Notes under the pieces: generated by a model
What the model was told of the DNA's origin: nothing
The model's database searches: none
What the model saw: only the letters and a program-made list of their open reading frames with translations
Shown: positions 26,412 to 36,203 of the stretch, in pieces
How the letters are laid out: each line of letters opens with the position of its first letter
Position numbering within the stretch: position 1 is the first letter of the stretch
NCBI GenBank assembly: GCA_964415365.1
Contig: CAYPYW010000009.1
Coordinates: 25,224-89,223 of the forward strand
Length of the DNA: 64,000 nucleotides
Reading direction: 5' to 3'
DNA from: Hydromicrobium sp964415365
GTDB lineage: Bacteria > Actinomycetota > Humimicrobiia > Humimicrobiales > Humimicrobiaceae
Made by a program: the position numbers and the translations under genes

Positions 26412-27483
26412 AAATTTTTACTTGTTGGAGAATAAAACCGGTAAAAAGAAGTCCGGAAACAATAAGAATAAGATTATTTTAAATACCAGAGTCAGACTGG
26501 CAAGAAATCTTGCCGATAACAAATTTGCAAGTACAAGCAGTAGTCAGGAAAAAAATATTTTACTGAAAGAAATAAAGGAATGTGTTAATGGTATAAAAGA
26601 GTTTAAAGATTACAAGTTTTTTTCTATTAAGAGTCTGGGAAAAATACAGAGGGATTTGCTTTTTAAGGATTATATGGTCAGCTCTAAAATAGCGAATAGG
26701 ATGCAGGGTAAAGGGCTGTTTGTAAGGTCTGGGCCAGATCAGGGAGAATCGTCAATGGTAATAGTTAATCAGGAGGACCATTTAAGAATCCAGAGTGTGC
26801 GTCGGGGTCTTAGCATCTCAGAGGCTTATAGTGAGGTTATTAAAATTGAAAAATATTTTGAAAGGAAATTAAAATTTGCTTTTGATAGAAGTCTAGGTTA
26901 TCTTACAGCAAGTCCGGTTAACCTGGGGACTGCCTTGAAGGTGTCTGTCATTGCCCATCTCCCGGTACTGGCAATAAGTCCGAAGGTTGCTGATTTTGTA
27001 AAAAAATTAAACCAGGTGGGCTGTCTGATTAATGGGTATTTTGTGGGTCATTCCGAAATAATAGGCAATTTATTTAAGATTTCCAATCAGGTGACGCTGG
27101 GTAAGAGTGAGGAGGACATAGTTGAAGAAATGCAGGCAATTTGCTTAAATATAATTGATGATGAAAGGATTGCCAGGAAAAAATTAAAGGAAAGTGACCC
27201 CCTGGGGATTAAGGATAACATATATCGTTCCTTTGGTTTGCTTAAGTATGCTAAAATATTATCATATGAAGAATCACTGGAACTGTTATCCATAATAAGA
27301 CTGGGGCTTGATCTGGATATAATAAGCGATATAGATGATTTTGATTACTTTGAACTGATAAATAAGATCAGTGACTCGCGTATCATATCGGATCTGGAGA
27401 TGAGCGGCGAGGTTACTGATGACGAACTGGATTCGGTCAGAGCTGATTTAATAAGGAAAAAAATATTAAAGGAAGCTAGTTAA
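26401..27483 (+). CDS. mcsB: McsB-type protein arginine kinase with altered active site
   Basis: The 360-residue protein follows the McsB fold from NTRVRLARNLADNKF through VNQEDHLRIQSVRRGLSISE to ISNQVTLGKSEEDIVEEMQA. McsB phosphorylates arginine on damaged proteins, marking them for ClpC. Several residues that are conserved in the family as I know it differ here: in the CPTNxGTGxR motif the Cys is S171 and the Arg is K180; the VRG motif Arg is N211; and the first Glu of NEED is Gln (Q124). Kinase activity may therefore be weak or lost, leaving an adaptor role. It lies between mcsA (11-nt overlap) and clpC (adjacent). Confidence 0.88.
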   Translation: MVGKNFYLLENKTGKKKSGNNKNKIILNTRVRLARNLADNKFASTSSSQEKNILLKEIKECVNGIKEFKDYKFFSIKSLGKIQRDLLFKDYMVSSKIANRMQGKGLFVRSGPDQGESSMVIVNQEDHLRIQSVRRGLSISEAYSEVIKIEKYFERKLKFAFDRSLGYLTASPVNLGTALKVSVIAHLPVLAISPKVADFVKKLNQVGCLINGYFVGHSEIIGNLFKISNQVTLGKSEEDIVEEMQAICLNIIDDERIARKKLKESDPLGIKDNIYRSFGLLKYAKILSYEESLELLSIIRLGLDLDIISDIDDFDYFELINKISDSRIISDLEMSGEVTDDELDSVRADLIRKKILKEAS

Positions 27484-29949
27484 ATGTTTGAAAGATTCAC
27501 AGAAAGAGCAAGAAAAGTGGTAGTTAAGGCTCAAGATGAGGCCAGATTTTTGAAACAGAACTACATAGGCACTGAACATATTCTCCTTGGTCTGATTAAT
27601 GAGAAGGAAGGAATTGCTGCCAGGGTTTTCTATGAACTGAATGTCTCTTTTGATGATATCAGATCTGCAGTAAGAGAGGTGGTTACTGAAGGTACTTCCG
27701 AATCCTATGAGCATATTCCTTTTACCCCCAGAGCTAAAAAAGTCCTGGAGTTATCTTTAAGGGAAGCGCTCCAAATGGGGCATAACTACATAGGTACGGA
27801 ACATATACTGTTGGGGTTGCTGAGGGAAGGAGAAGGAGTAGCCGCAAGAGTTCTAAATAGTATGGGAGTTACTCTTGATAATGTAAAGGAAAAGGTAAAA
27901 GAACTTTTGAACAAGCAGTCTTACTATCCCGAACCGGAAAGAGCCATATCTGAAAGAAATCAAAAAAAAGCACTCAAAATGCTTTTACAGTATGGAAGAG
28001 ATTTAACTTCACTGGCCCGGGAAGGTAAACTTGATCCGTTAGTTGGAAGAAGAAAGGAAATTGACAGGATAATTCAGATACTTTCCAGAAGAACAAAAAA
28101 TAATCCTATCCTTATAGGGGAATCCGGAGTTGGGAAAACTGCAATTGTGGAAGGTCTGGCACAATTCATCTGTTCAAAAAAAGTTCCTTCAAATCTTTCA
28201 GACAAAAGGATATTTACGCTTGATCTGGGAGCTTTAGTTGCTGGTTCAAGGTATAGAGGTGATTTTGAAGAAAGGCTTAAAAAAGTTCTAGCTGAGATTA
28301 AGGATGACGGCGATATCATACTTTTTATTGATGAGGTTCATACTCTGGTAGGTGCTGGCGCGGCTGAAGGTGCCATAGATGCTGCGAGTATATTGAAGCC
28401 CATGCTGGCCAGGGGGGAAATCCAGACTATAGGAGCTACTACTGTCAGTGAATACAGAAAGTATGTTGAAAAGGATAAAGCGCTGGAAAGAAGATTCCAG
28501 CCAATTTTTATAAATGAGCCCACTGTGTATGAGACCATAGAAATTTTAAGAGGGCTTAAGGACAGGTACGAATCGTTTCATGGTCTTCATATAACTGAGG
28601 ATGCTCTGGTGTCGGCTGCGAAGTTATCCTACCGTTATATTAGTGACAGATTCTTGCCAGATAAGGCTATTGATTTGATAGATGAGGCAGCATCCAGGTC
28701 CAGGGTAAGGACTCTTACCACGCCTCCTGATCTGAAGGAGCTGGAGACAAATATAGAAGAAATCATTAGGGAGAAGAAAAAAGCTATAGAATCGCAGGAT
28801 TTTGAAAAGGCAGCACAACTGCGTGATAAAGAGAAGCAGTTGATCAGAGAAAAAAGAGAAATAGAAGAGATTAATGTCAGGACTAAAAAGGCCGAAAAGG
28901 AGGTTGTCGGTGAAAATGAAATAATGGAGGTGTTGTCCAACTGGACTGGTGTTCCAGTGTATAAACTAACCTCCAGTGAATCTTCCAAGCTGCTTGGAAT
29001 GGAAGATGAACTTCACAAGAGAGTCATAGGCCAGGATGAGGCTATAAAAACGGTTTCAAGAGCAATTAGGCGGTCCCGTTCCGGCCTTAAGGATCCTAAA
29101 AGGCCGATTGGTTCTTTTATGTTCTTGGGACCTTCCGGTGTGGGGAAAACTGAACTGGCTAAAACAATAGCGGAATTTTTGTTTGATAAAGAAGAAGCGT
29201 TGATCCAGGTTGATATGTCCGAGTATATGGAAAAACATTCTGTATCCAAACTGGTTGGTTCTCCTCCCGGGTATGTAGGTTATGACGAAGGTGGACAGCT
29301 CACCGAAATGGTGAGAAGAAAACCGTACAGCGTGATACTGCTGGATGAGATTGAGAAAGCTCATCCTGATGTTTTCAATATACTGCTACAGATCTTCGAA
29401 GATGGACATCTTACTGACTCCCAGGGTAAGAGAGTGGATTTCAAGAATACAGTGATTATAATGACTTCTAATCTGGGGGCGAGGGAAATACAAAAAAATA
29501 CCCCGATGGGATTCAAAAGAATAAATACCGAGGATCTTTCCTATGATGAGATAAAAGAAAAAGTAATGAGTGAATTAAAGCAGGCTTTTAGGCCTGAGTT
29601 CCTGAACAGAGTTGATGAAGTAATAGTATTCCATAAATTACAGAAGCAGCAAGTTTATAATATTATGGATCTGATGATGTCCAGAGTGCAGCAACAGCTC
29701 GAGCTGCAGGGGGTTACTATAGAGCTTAAAAAGAGTGCAAAAGATCTATTACTGGAGAAGGGCTATGATTCTACGATGGGTGCAAGGCCTATGAGAAGAT
29801 GCATTCAAAATCTAATAGAGGATCCCATTTCAGAAAAGCTAATAAGCGGTGAAATAAGAGCCGGCCAGAAGGTTGAGGTAAGTGCCAAGGATAAGAAAAT
29901 GCACTTTAATATTAAGAGATTAAATCATAGCAGTGTGTTAAAGGTTTAA
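27484..29949 (+). CDS. clpC: ATP-dependent Clp protease ATPase subunit ClpC
   Basis: The 821-residue AAA+ unfoldase has two Clp N repeats (both with NYIGTEHILLGL), ATPase domain D1 (Walker A GESGVGKTAIV, Walker B IILFIDEVH), a UVR-containing middle domain (ESQDFEKAAQLRDKEKQL) and domain D2 (GPSGVGKTELAKT, VILLDEIEKAHPDVF). The ClpP-binding loop is expected in D2 near the FEDGHLTDSQ region. It unfolds substrates, including arginine-phosphorylated ones, for ClpP. It begins directly at the mcsB stop. Length and domain order are normal. Confidence 0.95.
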   Translation: MFERFTERARKVVVKAQDEARFLKQNYIGTEHILLGLINEKEGIAARVFYELNVSFDDIRSAVREVVTEGTSESYEHIPFTPRAKKVLELSLREALQMGHNYIGTEHILLGLLREGEGVAARVLNSMGVTLDNVKEKVKELLNKQSYYPEPERAISERNQKKALKMLLQYGRDLTSLAREGKLDPLVGRRKEIDRIIQILSRRTKNNPILIGESGVGKTAIVEGLAQFICSKKVPSNLSDKRIFTLDLGALVAGSRYRGDFEERLKKVLAEIKDDGDIILFIDEVHTLVGAGAAEGAIDAASILKPMLARGEIQTIGATTVSEYRKYVEKDKALERRFQPIFINEPTVYETIEILRGLKDRYESFHGLHITEDALVSAAKLSYRYISDRFLPDKAIDLIDEAASRSRVRTLTTPPDLKELETNIEEIIREKKKAIESQDFEKAAQLRDKEKQLIREKREIEEINVRTKKAEKEVVGENEIMEVLSNWTGVPVYKLTSSESSKLLGMEDELHKRVIGQDEAIKTVSRAIRRSRSGLKDPKRPIGSFMFLGPSGVGKTELAKTIAEFLFDKEEALIQVDMSEYMEKHSVSKLVGSPPGYVGYDEGGQLTEMVRRKPYSVILLDEIEKAHPDVFNILLQIFEDGHLTDSQGKRVDFKNTVIIMTSNLGAREIQKNTPMGFKRINTEDLSYDEIKEKVMSELKQAFRPEFLNRVDEVIVFHKLQKQQVYNIMDLMMSRVQQQLELQGVTIELKKSAKDLLLEKGYDSTMGARPMRRCIQNLIEDPISEKLISGEIRAGQKVEVSAKDKKMHFNIKRLNHSSVLKV

Positions 29950-29965
29950 TTTTATAGAAGTAATA

Positions 29966-31075
29966 ATGAATAAAAAAAATGAAGAATTATTGCTCGATTG
30001 CCTGAAAAAAATAGCTCCGGGAACGGAACTCAGGCTGGGCATAGAATATATCCTTCAGGGGAGAACCGGAGGGCTTATTGTTGTAGGGGATTCGGAAGAA
30101 GTATTGAAACTGGTAAACGGAGGGTTTTATATAGGATGCAGTTTTTCTCCCACAAAATTCTATGAGGTTGCCAAGATGGACGGGGCCATTATATTAAGCT
30201 CCGATGCAAAACGGATTTTATATGCTAATACTCACCTTTTTCCCAATCCTGACATTAAAACCTCTGAAACAGGTACCAGACATAGAACTGCGGAGAGAGT
30301 AGCGAAACAAACCAATACCCTGGTCATTTCTATTTCCATGAAAAGGGATGTGGTTACCATATATAAAGGTGATATAAGATATATGCTTGAGGAGCCAAGA
30401 GTGATTCTATCTAAAGCAAATCAGGCTCTACAGACACTTGAGAAATACAAAGAAGGACTGGATGAACTTACGTTTAATTTGACTGTGAAAGAATTGGAAG
30501 ATTTGGTAACACTTTTTGATGTGACCAGTGTGCTTCAGAGATCAAGTATTGTACAGAGAACGGAAAAGGAAGTCAAAAAATATATATGTGAGCTGGGAGT
30601 TGAGGGCAGACTTTTAAATATGCAAACCGAGGAATTAATGACTAATGTAGTGAATGATTCTTTAAATATTATAAGCGACTACGCTAATGCAGATGTTTGT
30701 GCTGAGCCATTTGAGCTGAAGGATAAAATAAATCTTTTAGGTGATGATGAACTGCTTAAACTTGATAATATTGCAAGAATTTTAGGTTATGAAACCGAGG
30801 GCAGTTTAAGAGAATTTGATGTGCATCCGAGAGGGCTTAGAATTGTTTCGGAAGTTAGAAGGCTTCCCCAATCAATTATTATCAATTTAGTTGATAAGTT
30901 CGGTAATTTAAAAAATATTCTAAATGCAAAAGTGGAAGAATTATCTGAAGTTGCAGGAATGGGAAAAACCAGAGCGCGATCTTTATACGATAGGCTGAAA
31001 AAGTTTTCGGAATATTATCTATATAATGACCTGTATGGTAGAAAAGGAGGGATAGTCCCGAGAATTAAAATATAA
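29966..31075 (+). CDS. disA: DNA integrity scanning diadenylate cyclase DisA
   Basis: The 369-residue protein has the DAC domain with the catalytic MDGAIILSSDAKRILYANTH motif and the GTRHRTAERVAKQT motif (RHR), which together make c-di-AMP from two ATP. A helical linker is followed by a C-terminal helix-hairpin-helix DNA-binding region (AGMGKTRARSLYDRLKKF). DisA scans DNA and stops c-di-AMP synthesis at branched structures. It follows clpC by 16 nt, as in Bacillota and Actinomycetota. No radA is next to it, although radA-disA is another common order. Confidence 0.95.
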   Translation: MNKKNEELLLDCLKKIAPGTELRLGIEYILQGRTGGLIVVGDSEEVLKLVNGGFYIGCSFSPTKFYEVAKMDGAIILSSDAKRILYANTHLFPNPDIKTSETGTRHRTAERVAKQTNTLVISISMKRDVVTIYKGDIRYMLEEPRVILSKANQALQTLEKYKEGLDELTFNLTVKELEDLVTLFDVTSVLQRSSIVQRTEKEVKKYICELGVEGRLLNMQTEELMTNVVNDSLNIISDYANADVCAEPFELKDKINLLGDDELLKLDNIARILGYETEGSLREFDVHPRGLRIVSEVRRLPQSIIINLVDKFGNLKNILNAKVEELSEVAGMGKTRARSLYDRLKKFSEYYLYNDLYGRKGGIVPRIKI

Positions 31076-31163
31076 TATTGCTGGAATATTATTTTAATTA
31101 TTAGACTTATACAACTTACTGTTGAAGGGTTTTTCAAAAAAATAGTAGCGATGATGATAATTT

Positions 31164-31874
31164 ATGAATGTAGCGATAATTACAGCGGCTGGAAAGGGCA
31201 CTAGGCTGAAAGGTGATATCAGCAAACAGTTTATGAATATTTATGGAAAACCAATATTGGCTCATACTATTACTGCTTTTCAAAATGCTTCAAAAATAAA
31301 AGAAATCTATATCTCAGTTCCTAAAGATTATCTGGAGTTCTGTCAAAAAAGTGTAATTAATAAGTATTCATTTGACAAAGTAAAAAAGTTAATCATTGGT
31401 GGTAGCAGCAGGCAGGAGTCTGTTTATAATGTCCTTGTTGAGTTACCTTCCTCTACTAAATTAGTGTCTATTCATGATGGTGTAAGGCCGCTTGTCACTG
31501 CAGAGGAAATTGATCTTCTAATTAATACTTTGATGAGGGAAAATAAAGAGGATCCTGAAGTAAAGGGAGTAATAATGGCAGCATCTGCGAAAGAAACTAT
31601 AAAAATAGCAGATAAAGATACTATCGATAAAACTGTTCCCAGGGAAACTGTGTGGTATGCTCAAACTCCCCAGACTTTCTTTTATAAGGATATTTTAAAA
31701 GCTCATAATAAGGCCAGGGAAGACAATTTTATTGGTACGGATGATGCCTGTCTGATGGAAAGAATGAACCAGAAGGTCAATATAATAAGAGGCAGGCATG
31801 AGAATATAAAGATTACAACTCCTATTGATTTATTTCTGGCGGAGCTTGTTATGACTAGGAATGTCAGGAGATAA
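31164..31874 (+). CDS. ispD: 2-C-methyl-D-erythritol 4-phosphate cytidylyltransferase
   Basis: The 236-residue enzyme has the nucleotide-binding start AIITAAGKGTRLKGDISKQF, GGSSRQESVYNVL, the IHDGVRPLVT motif and VWYAQTPQTFFYKDI. It makes CDP-methylerythritol in the non-mevalonate isoprenoid pathway. It is followed 38 nt on by ispF, the enzyme two steps later. An 88-nt gap separates it from disA. Confidence 0.94.
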   Translation: MNVAIITAAGKGTRLKGDISKQFMNIYGKPILAHTITAFQNASKIKEIYISVPKDYLEFCQKSVINKYSFDKVKKLIIGGSSRQESVYNVLVELPSSTKLVSIHDGVRPLVTAEEIDLLINTLMRENKEDPEVKGVIMAASAKETIKIADKDTIDKTVPRETVWYAQTPQTFFYKDILKAHNKAREDNFIGTDDACLMERMNQKVNIIRGRHENIKITTPIDLFLAELVMTRNVRR

Positions 31875-31912
31875 TTAAAGGATAAAAATTATAATAGGAG
31901 GCATAATTTTTT

Positions 31913-32380
31913 ATGAGGATTGGATTGGGGTTTGACGTTCATGCTTTCCAGGCTGGCAGAAAGTTAATACTGGGAGGAGCGAAGATAGATTACCCTGTAG
32001 GGCTTGCAGGTCATTCTGATGCTGATGTCCTGGTGCACGCTATAATGGATGCCATTTTAGGAGCCTGCGGCTTGCAGGATATAGGGTTTCATTTTCCGGA
32101 TAGTGATATGGAATATAAGGATATATCCAGTCTGGTATTGCTTGAAGAAGTCAGAAAAAAAATGGAAGAAAAGTATTTCAGTATAGTAAATATAGATTCA
32201 ATTCTAATAATGCAGGAGCCGAAAGTATCACCGTATATTCCAGAAATGAAAAAAAATATAGCTGGCATCTTAAAAATAAATGAGGATGATATAAGTATAA
32301 AAGCGACCACCACTGAAGGTCTCGGATTTTGCGGAAGAGAAGAAGGAATTGCTGCAGAGTGTGTGGTTCTGCTGAAATAG
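31913..32380 (+). CDS. ispF: 2-C-methyl-D-erythritol 2,4-cyclodiphosphate synthase
   Basis: The 155-residue protein shows MRIGLGFDVHAFQAG and AGHSDADVLVHAIMDAILGA, which hold the zinc ligands (Asp, His, His), then DIGFHFPDSD and the CDP-binding KATTTEGLGFCGREEGIAAE. It forms the cyclodiphosphate intermediate of the MEP pathway as a trimer. AGGAGG precedes the ATG. It is paired with ispD. Confidence 0.95.
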   Translation: MRIGLGFDVHAFQAGRKLILGGAKIDYPVGLAGHSDADVLVHAIMDAILGACGLQDIGFHFPDSDMEYKDISSLVLLEEVRKKMEEKYFSIVNIDSILIMQEPKVSPYIPEMKKNIAGILKINEDDISIKATTTEGLGFCGREEGIAAECVVLLK

Positions 32381-32445
32381 GATTTTAATAAGATTTTATA
32401 TGGATATTTTATTTCATAGAAATGGGAATTACTGGAGTGGAAATA

Positions 32446-33927
32446 ATGCCACGGCTTAGATTTGCCCCGTCTCCTACCGGAGGCCTTCATATAGGAACAG
32501 CAAGAACTGCACTGTTTAACTGGCTTGCTGCAAAGAGTATGAAGGGGAAATTAATCTTAAGAATCGAAGATACTGATGTAAAGAGATCCAGCATGATTTA
32601 TGAAAAATCCATAATAGAAGATTTAAAATGGCTGGGGTTGAACTGGGATGAATTCTACAGGCAGAGTGAGAGGATTAAGGTATATCAGAAATTTGCCTCT
32701 AAACTGCTGAATGAAGATAAAGCTTACAGATGTTTCTGCACTCCGGAACGGCTGGAAAATCTTAAAAAAAGCCAGTATGCTGCAGGCATGATGTCCAAAT
32801 ATGATAGACGGTGCCGGGAGCTTAGCAGTTCAGAAATCGATAAAAAATTGAAAGAGGGTACACTGTTTGCCATAAGATTTAAGGTAGAGGATGGCAGGGA
32901 AATCACTTTTGGCGATTTAATAAGAGGAGAGATAAGTTTCAGTTCCGAAGTTATCGGGGATTTTATAATTATCAAGTCCGACGGGACTCCATCCTATAAT
33001 TTTGGAGTGGTAGTAGATGACGGAGATATGAAGATCACTCACGTGTTGAGAGGGGAGGATCATATAACAAATACCGCCAGGCAAATTCTGCTATTTGAAA
33101 GTCTTGGGTTGAGTCTTCCTTCTTTTGCGCATTTTTCTATGATTCTTGGAAAGGACGGTTCAAAATTGAGTAAAAGACACGGAGCCACTACTATTTCTCA
33201 ATTTAGAGAAGATGGATACCTGGCGGAAGCTTTGGTAAATTATCTTTCGATACTTTCATGGGCTCCCGCTGAGGGCCAGGAAATATTCAGTCCCGGGGAT
33301 ATTCTGGATAAATTTAAAATATCCGATATATCAAAAAGTCCGGCTATATTTGATGTGGATAAGCTAAACTGGATAAATGGTATTTATATCAGGAAAAAAA
33401 CTGCTAAGGAATTGACGGAGCTGTGCACACCCTACTTAATCAGTGAAAAGACAATAAATAAAAAGGATACTGAAAATGAAAAGATCATGGGTAAAATTTT
33501 AAAAGGTGTAAATGCATTCAAGAATAACTTGAAGATTTTAAGTGATTTTTCCGTTTATATGAAAGATTTTTTTGAAGAAAAAATTGCAGGCTACAGCAAG
33601 GAAGCAGATGAAATTTTAAAACTGGATACATCTAAAACAGTGCTTAAGGCTTTTCTTGAAGTACTGAAGGGCCAGTGGAAATCTTTTGACAATAACCCTG
33701 ATATAGATTTTAATGAAGAACAGAGTAAGGGACTCATTGATAAAATAGGAGGAAACCTTAAGGTATTGAAAATAAAAGGGAAGTTTTTGTATATGCCCAT
33801 AAGGGTATCAATTACCGGTAAAACTCATGGGCCGGAACTGCCGAAAGTTATATCTATATTAGGTTTAAAAAATTGTATACAAAGAGTCAATCAAACCTTA
33901 GAATATATAAAAAATAATAAATTATAA
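32446..33927 (+). CDS. gltX: Glutamyl-tRNA synthetase
   Basis: Class I synthetase: MPRLRFAPSPTGGLHIGTAR holds the HIGH motif and GSKLSKRHGATTI the KMSKS motif. The ATG at 32446 is preferred over 32422 because GGAG lies 8 nt upstream and the protein then begins as family members do. The C-terminal half is the helical anticodon-binding region, ending with HGPELPKVISILGLKNC, typical of discriminating or non-discriminating bacterial GluRS alike. Whether it also charges tRNA-Gln cannot be read here. Confidence 0.94.
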   Translation: MPRLRFAPSPTGGLHIGTARTALFNWLAAKSMKGKLILRIEDTDVKRSSMIYEKSIIEDLKWLGLNWDEFYRQSERIKVYQKFASKLLNEDKAYRCFCTPERLENLKKSQYAAGMMSKYDRRCRELSSSEIDKKLKEGTLFAIRFKVEDGREITFGDLIRGEISFSSEVIGDFIIIKSDGTPSYNFGVVVDDGDMKITHVLRGEDHITNTARQILLFESLGLSLPSFAHFSMILGKDGSKLSKRHGATTISQFREDGYLAEALVNYLSILSWAPAEGQEIFSPGDILDKFKISDISKSPAIFDVDKLNWINGIYIRKKTAKELTELCTPYLISEKTINKKDTENEKIMGKILKGVNAFKNNLKILSDFSVYMKDFFEEKIAGYSKEADEILKLDTSKTVLKAFLEVLKGQWKSFDNNPDIDFNEEQSKGLIDKIGGNLKVLKIKGKFLYMPIRVSITGKTHGPELPKVISILGLKNCIQRVNQTLEYIKNNKL

Positions 33928-33943
33928 CTGGTTGGTTAAAATT

Positions 33944-34597
33944 ATGGGACTTATAGCAGAATTAAAGAGCCTTGTAAAATCTGCAAAAGAAAGGGATCCA
34001 GCTGCGATAAGCACTACGGAGATTTTACTTACTTATTCAGGAGTGCATGCAGTCATAAATCATCGTATTGCTCACTGGCTTTACAGGCGCAAGGTGCCTT
34101 TTATTCCCAGATGGATATCACAGTGCAGCAGATTCTTTACCGGAATTGAGATTCATCCGGGAGCAAAAATAGGCGGGGATTTTTTTATAGACCATGGTAT
34201 GGGAGTGGTAATTGGGGAAACTTCTGAGATTGGCGATAATGTCACTTTATATCAGGGTGTAACGCTGGGCGGTACCGGAAAAGAAAAAGGTAAACGCCAC
34301 CCCACAATCGGAAATAATGTAGTTATATCTGCAGGAGCAAAAGTACTGGGCTCCATTGAAATCGGGAATAACGTGATTATTGGTGCTGGGGCGGTGGTAG
34401 TTAGGTCTGTCCCCGATAATTGTACGGTGGTAGGTGTCCCCGGGAGAATTGTAAAAATCGGAGGGGAAAAGGTATTGTCGGATGAATTTCATAGAATGAA
34501 TTTACCTGACCCGGTGAGTGAGATATTAAGTGACTGCTGTGCCAGGATAGATTTTCTTGAAAAGGAACTAAAAGAAATTAAGAAAGAAAAAAAGTAA
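33944..34597 (+). CDS. cysE: Serine O-acetyltransferase
   Basis: The enzyme has an N-terminal helical part with HRIAHWLYRRKVPFIPR and then left-handed beta-helix hexapeptide repeats: IHPGAKIGGDFFIDHGMGVV, IGETSEIGDNVTLYQGVTLG, GNNVVISAGAKVLGSIEIGN. The active-site His residues are in IDHGMG and KRHPTI. It acetylates serine for cysteine synthesis. The start is taken at ATG 33944; TTG 33932 in the same frame is possible. The gltX-cysE-cysS order matches Bacillus. Confidence 0.93.
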   Translation: MGLIAELKSLVKSAKERDPAAISTTEILLTYSGVHAVINHRIAHWLYRRKVPFIPRWISQCSRFFTGIEIHPGAKIGGDFFIDHGMGVVIGETSEIGDNVTLYQGVTLGGTGKEKGKRHPTIGNNVVISAGAKVLGSIEIGNNVIIGAGAVVVRSVPDNCTVVGVPGRIVKIGGEKVLSDEFHRMNLPDPVSEILSDCCARIDFLEKELKEIKKEKK

Positions 34598-34613
34598 GGC
34601 AGGAAGTATACTA

Positions 34614-36155
34614 GTGAGTTTGAAAGTTTATAACACCCTGCACCGGAAAAAGGAACTGTTTAAATCCATAGAAGAGGGCAAAGTCGGTATGTATGTTTGC
34701 GGCCCCACTGTTTATAATTATATATCCATAGGTAACTCCAGACCCATTGTAGTTTTTAATATGGTCAGAAATTATCTTCAGTTTTCAGGCTACAAAGTGG
34801 AATATATTCAAAATGTCACCGATATTGAAGATAAGATTATAAAAAAGGCAGAAGAGGAGAAAGTAGATTATAAAGTTATAACCGATAGATACATTAAAGC
34901 TTTCCTTAAAGATGTTAAAAATCTGGAAGTGGGGGAATTCAGCAGCATGCCTGTGGCGACAGAAATGATTGCGGAAATAACAAGTATTATTAAAAGGATT
35001 ATTGAAAACGGCTATGGTTATGTGGTGGACGGAAATGTTTATTTTGAAGTTGGTAAATTTCCGGATTATGGAAGACTTTCGGGACAGAATATAAGTGAGA
35101 TGAAAGATGCAGGGGATGATAGTTTTGAGAAAAGGAATAAAATTGATTTTGCCCTGTGGAAGAAGGCTAAAGAGGGAGAGCCATCCTGGGAGAGCCCATG
35201 GGGCAGGGGAAGACCGGGCTGGCATATTGAGTGCTCGGCAATGTCAACTGCTCTGCTGAACCGTAATATTGATATCCATGGCGGGGGAATAGATCTGATA
35301 TTTCCCCATCACGAAAATGAAATCGCACAGTCCGAAGCAGCATTTCCTGGAGAAGGCGATTTTGTAAAATACTGGATGCATAATGGTATGATTGAGGTAA
35401 AAGAAGAGAAGATGTCGAAATCAAAAGGGCTTGAGCAGAACTGGATTTTGAGGAATCTTCTTAAAATTTATTCTCCTAATACCATAAAATTATATATTCT
35501 TTCCACACATTACAGAAGTCCCCTGGAGTTCAGCATGGAAAAGCTGGATGAGGCAGGCAGAGCGCTGGAAAAAATTACCAATACTTTAAAGAATATCAAA
35601 TTTTTAGCAGAGCGGGAAGATAGCCTGCTTGAAGGAGAAATCAGGCATGTTAAGATTGAACCAGTTGAGCCCACAGGGGAATTGGATAAAGAAGGGAAAG
35701 GAAAGTCTGATGTGAAAGTAGTAACCGCACTGGATTTCTCTATAAAAGTATTCGAAGACAATTTTAGAAATTCCATGGATGATGATTTTAATTCCGCTAA
35801 AGCCACTGGAGATATCTTTGAACTTGTAAAGAATATAAATAATATTATACAGAAACCCGATTTTGAAATTAGCGTGCCTTTAAAGAAAAGCCTGCGTGAT
35901 GCCTATAGAAAAATAATAGAACTGGGAATGGTGCTGGGACTTAATTTTGAGAAGGAGATTTTGAGGATATCGGAAAATATAGAAACAAGAACCGAAATAA
36001 CGAAAGAGGATATAGAGAAGCTGATAGCGGAGAGGGAAGCCGCCAGAAAGAATAAAGATTACAAAAAAGCCGATGAAATCAGGAATTACCTGTATGGCAG
36101 GGGCATTATACTGGAAGATAGAAAAGAAGGCACTATCTGGGAACTTAAAGGGTAG
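34614..36155 (+). CDS. cysS: Cysteinyl-tRNA synthetase with altered HIGH motif
   Basis: The 513-residue class I enzyme starts with GTG behind AGGAAG. It has MYVCGPTVYNYISIGNSRPI, in which C29 is a zinc ligand, then GRPGWHIECSAMS and GGIDLIFPHHENEIAQSEA with the other zinc ligands, and KMSKSKG. In almost all CysRS proteins the HIGH motif reads HIGN or HIGH; here its first His is Ser (S38, codon TCC). That His contacts ATP, so the change is unusual, though the rest looks intact. An acidic, Lys/Glu-rich stretch around residues 340-365 looks like a loop insertion. Confidence 0.92.
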   Translation: MSLKVYNTLHRKKELFKSIEEGKVGMYVCGPTVYNYISIGNSRPIVVFNMVRNYLQFSGYKVEYIQNVTDIEDKIIKKAEEEKVDYKVITDRYIKAFLKDVKNLEVGEFSSMPVATEMIAEITSIIKRIIENGYGYVVDGNVYFEVGKFPDYGRLSGQNISEMKDAGDDSFEKRNKIDFALWKKAKEGEPSWESPWGRGRPGWHIECSAMSTALLNRNIDIHGGGIDLIFPHHENEIAQSEAAFPGEGDFVKYWMHNGMIEVKEEKMSKSKGLEQNWILRNLLKIYSPNTIKLYILSTHYRSPLEFSMEKLDEAGRALEKITNTLKNIKFLAEREDSLLEGEIRHVKIEPVEPTGELDKEGKGKSDVKVVTALDFSIKVFEDNFRNSMDDDFNSAKATGDIFELVKNINNIIQKPDFEISVPLKKSLRDAYRKIIELGMVLGLNFEKEILRISENIETRTEITKEDIEKLIAEREAARKNKDYKKADEIRNYLYGRGIILEDRKEGTIWELKG

Positions 36156-36203
36156 ATTAAATCTTTTTAGCTTCTTCTATATTTAAAATTATAAAGATAA
36201 GTC

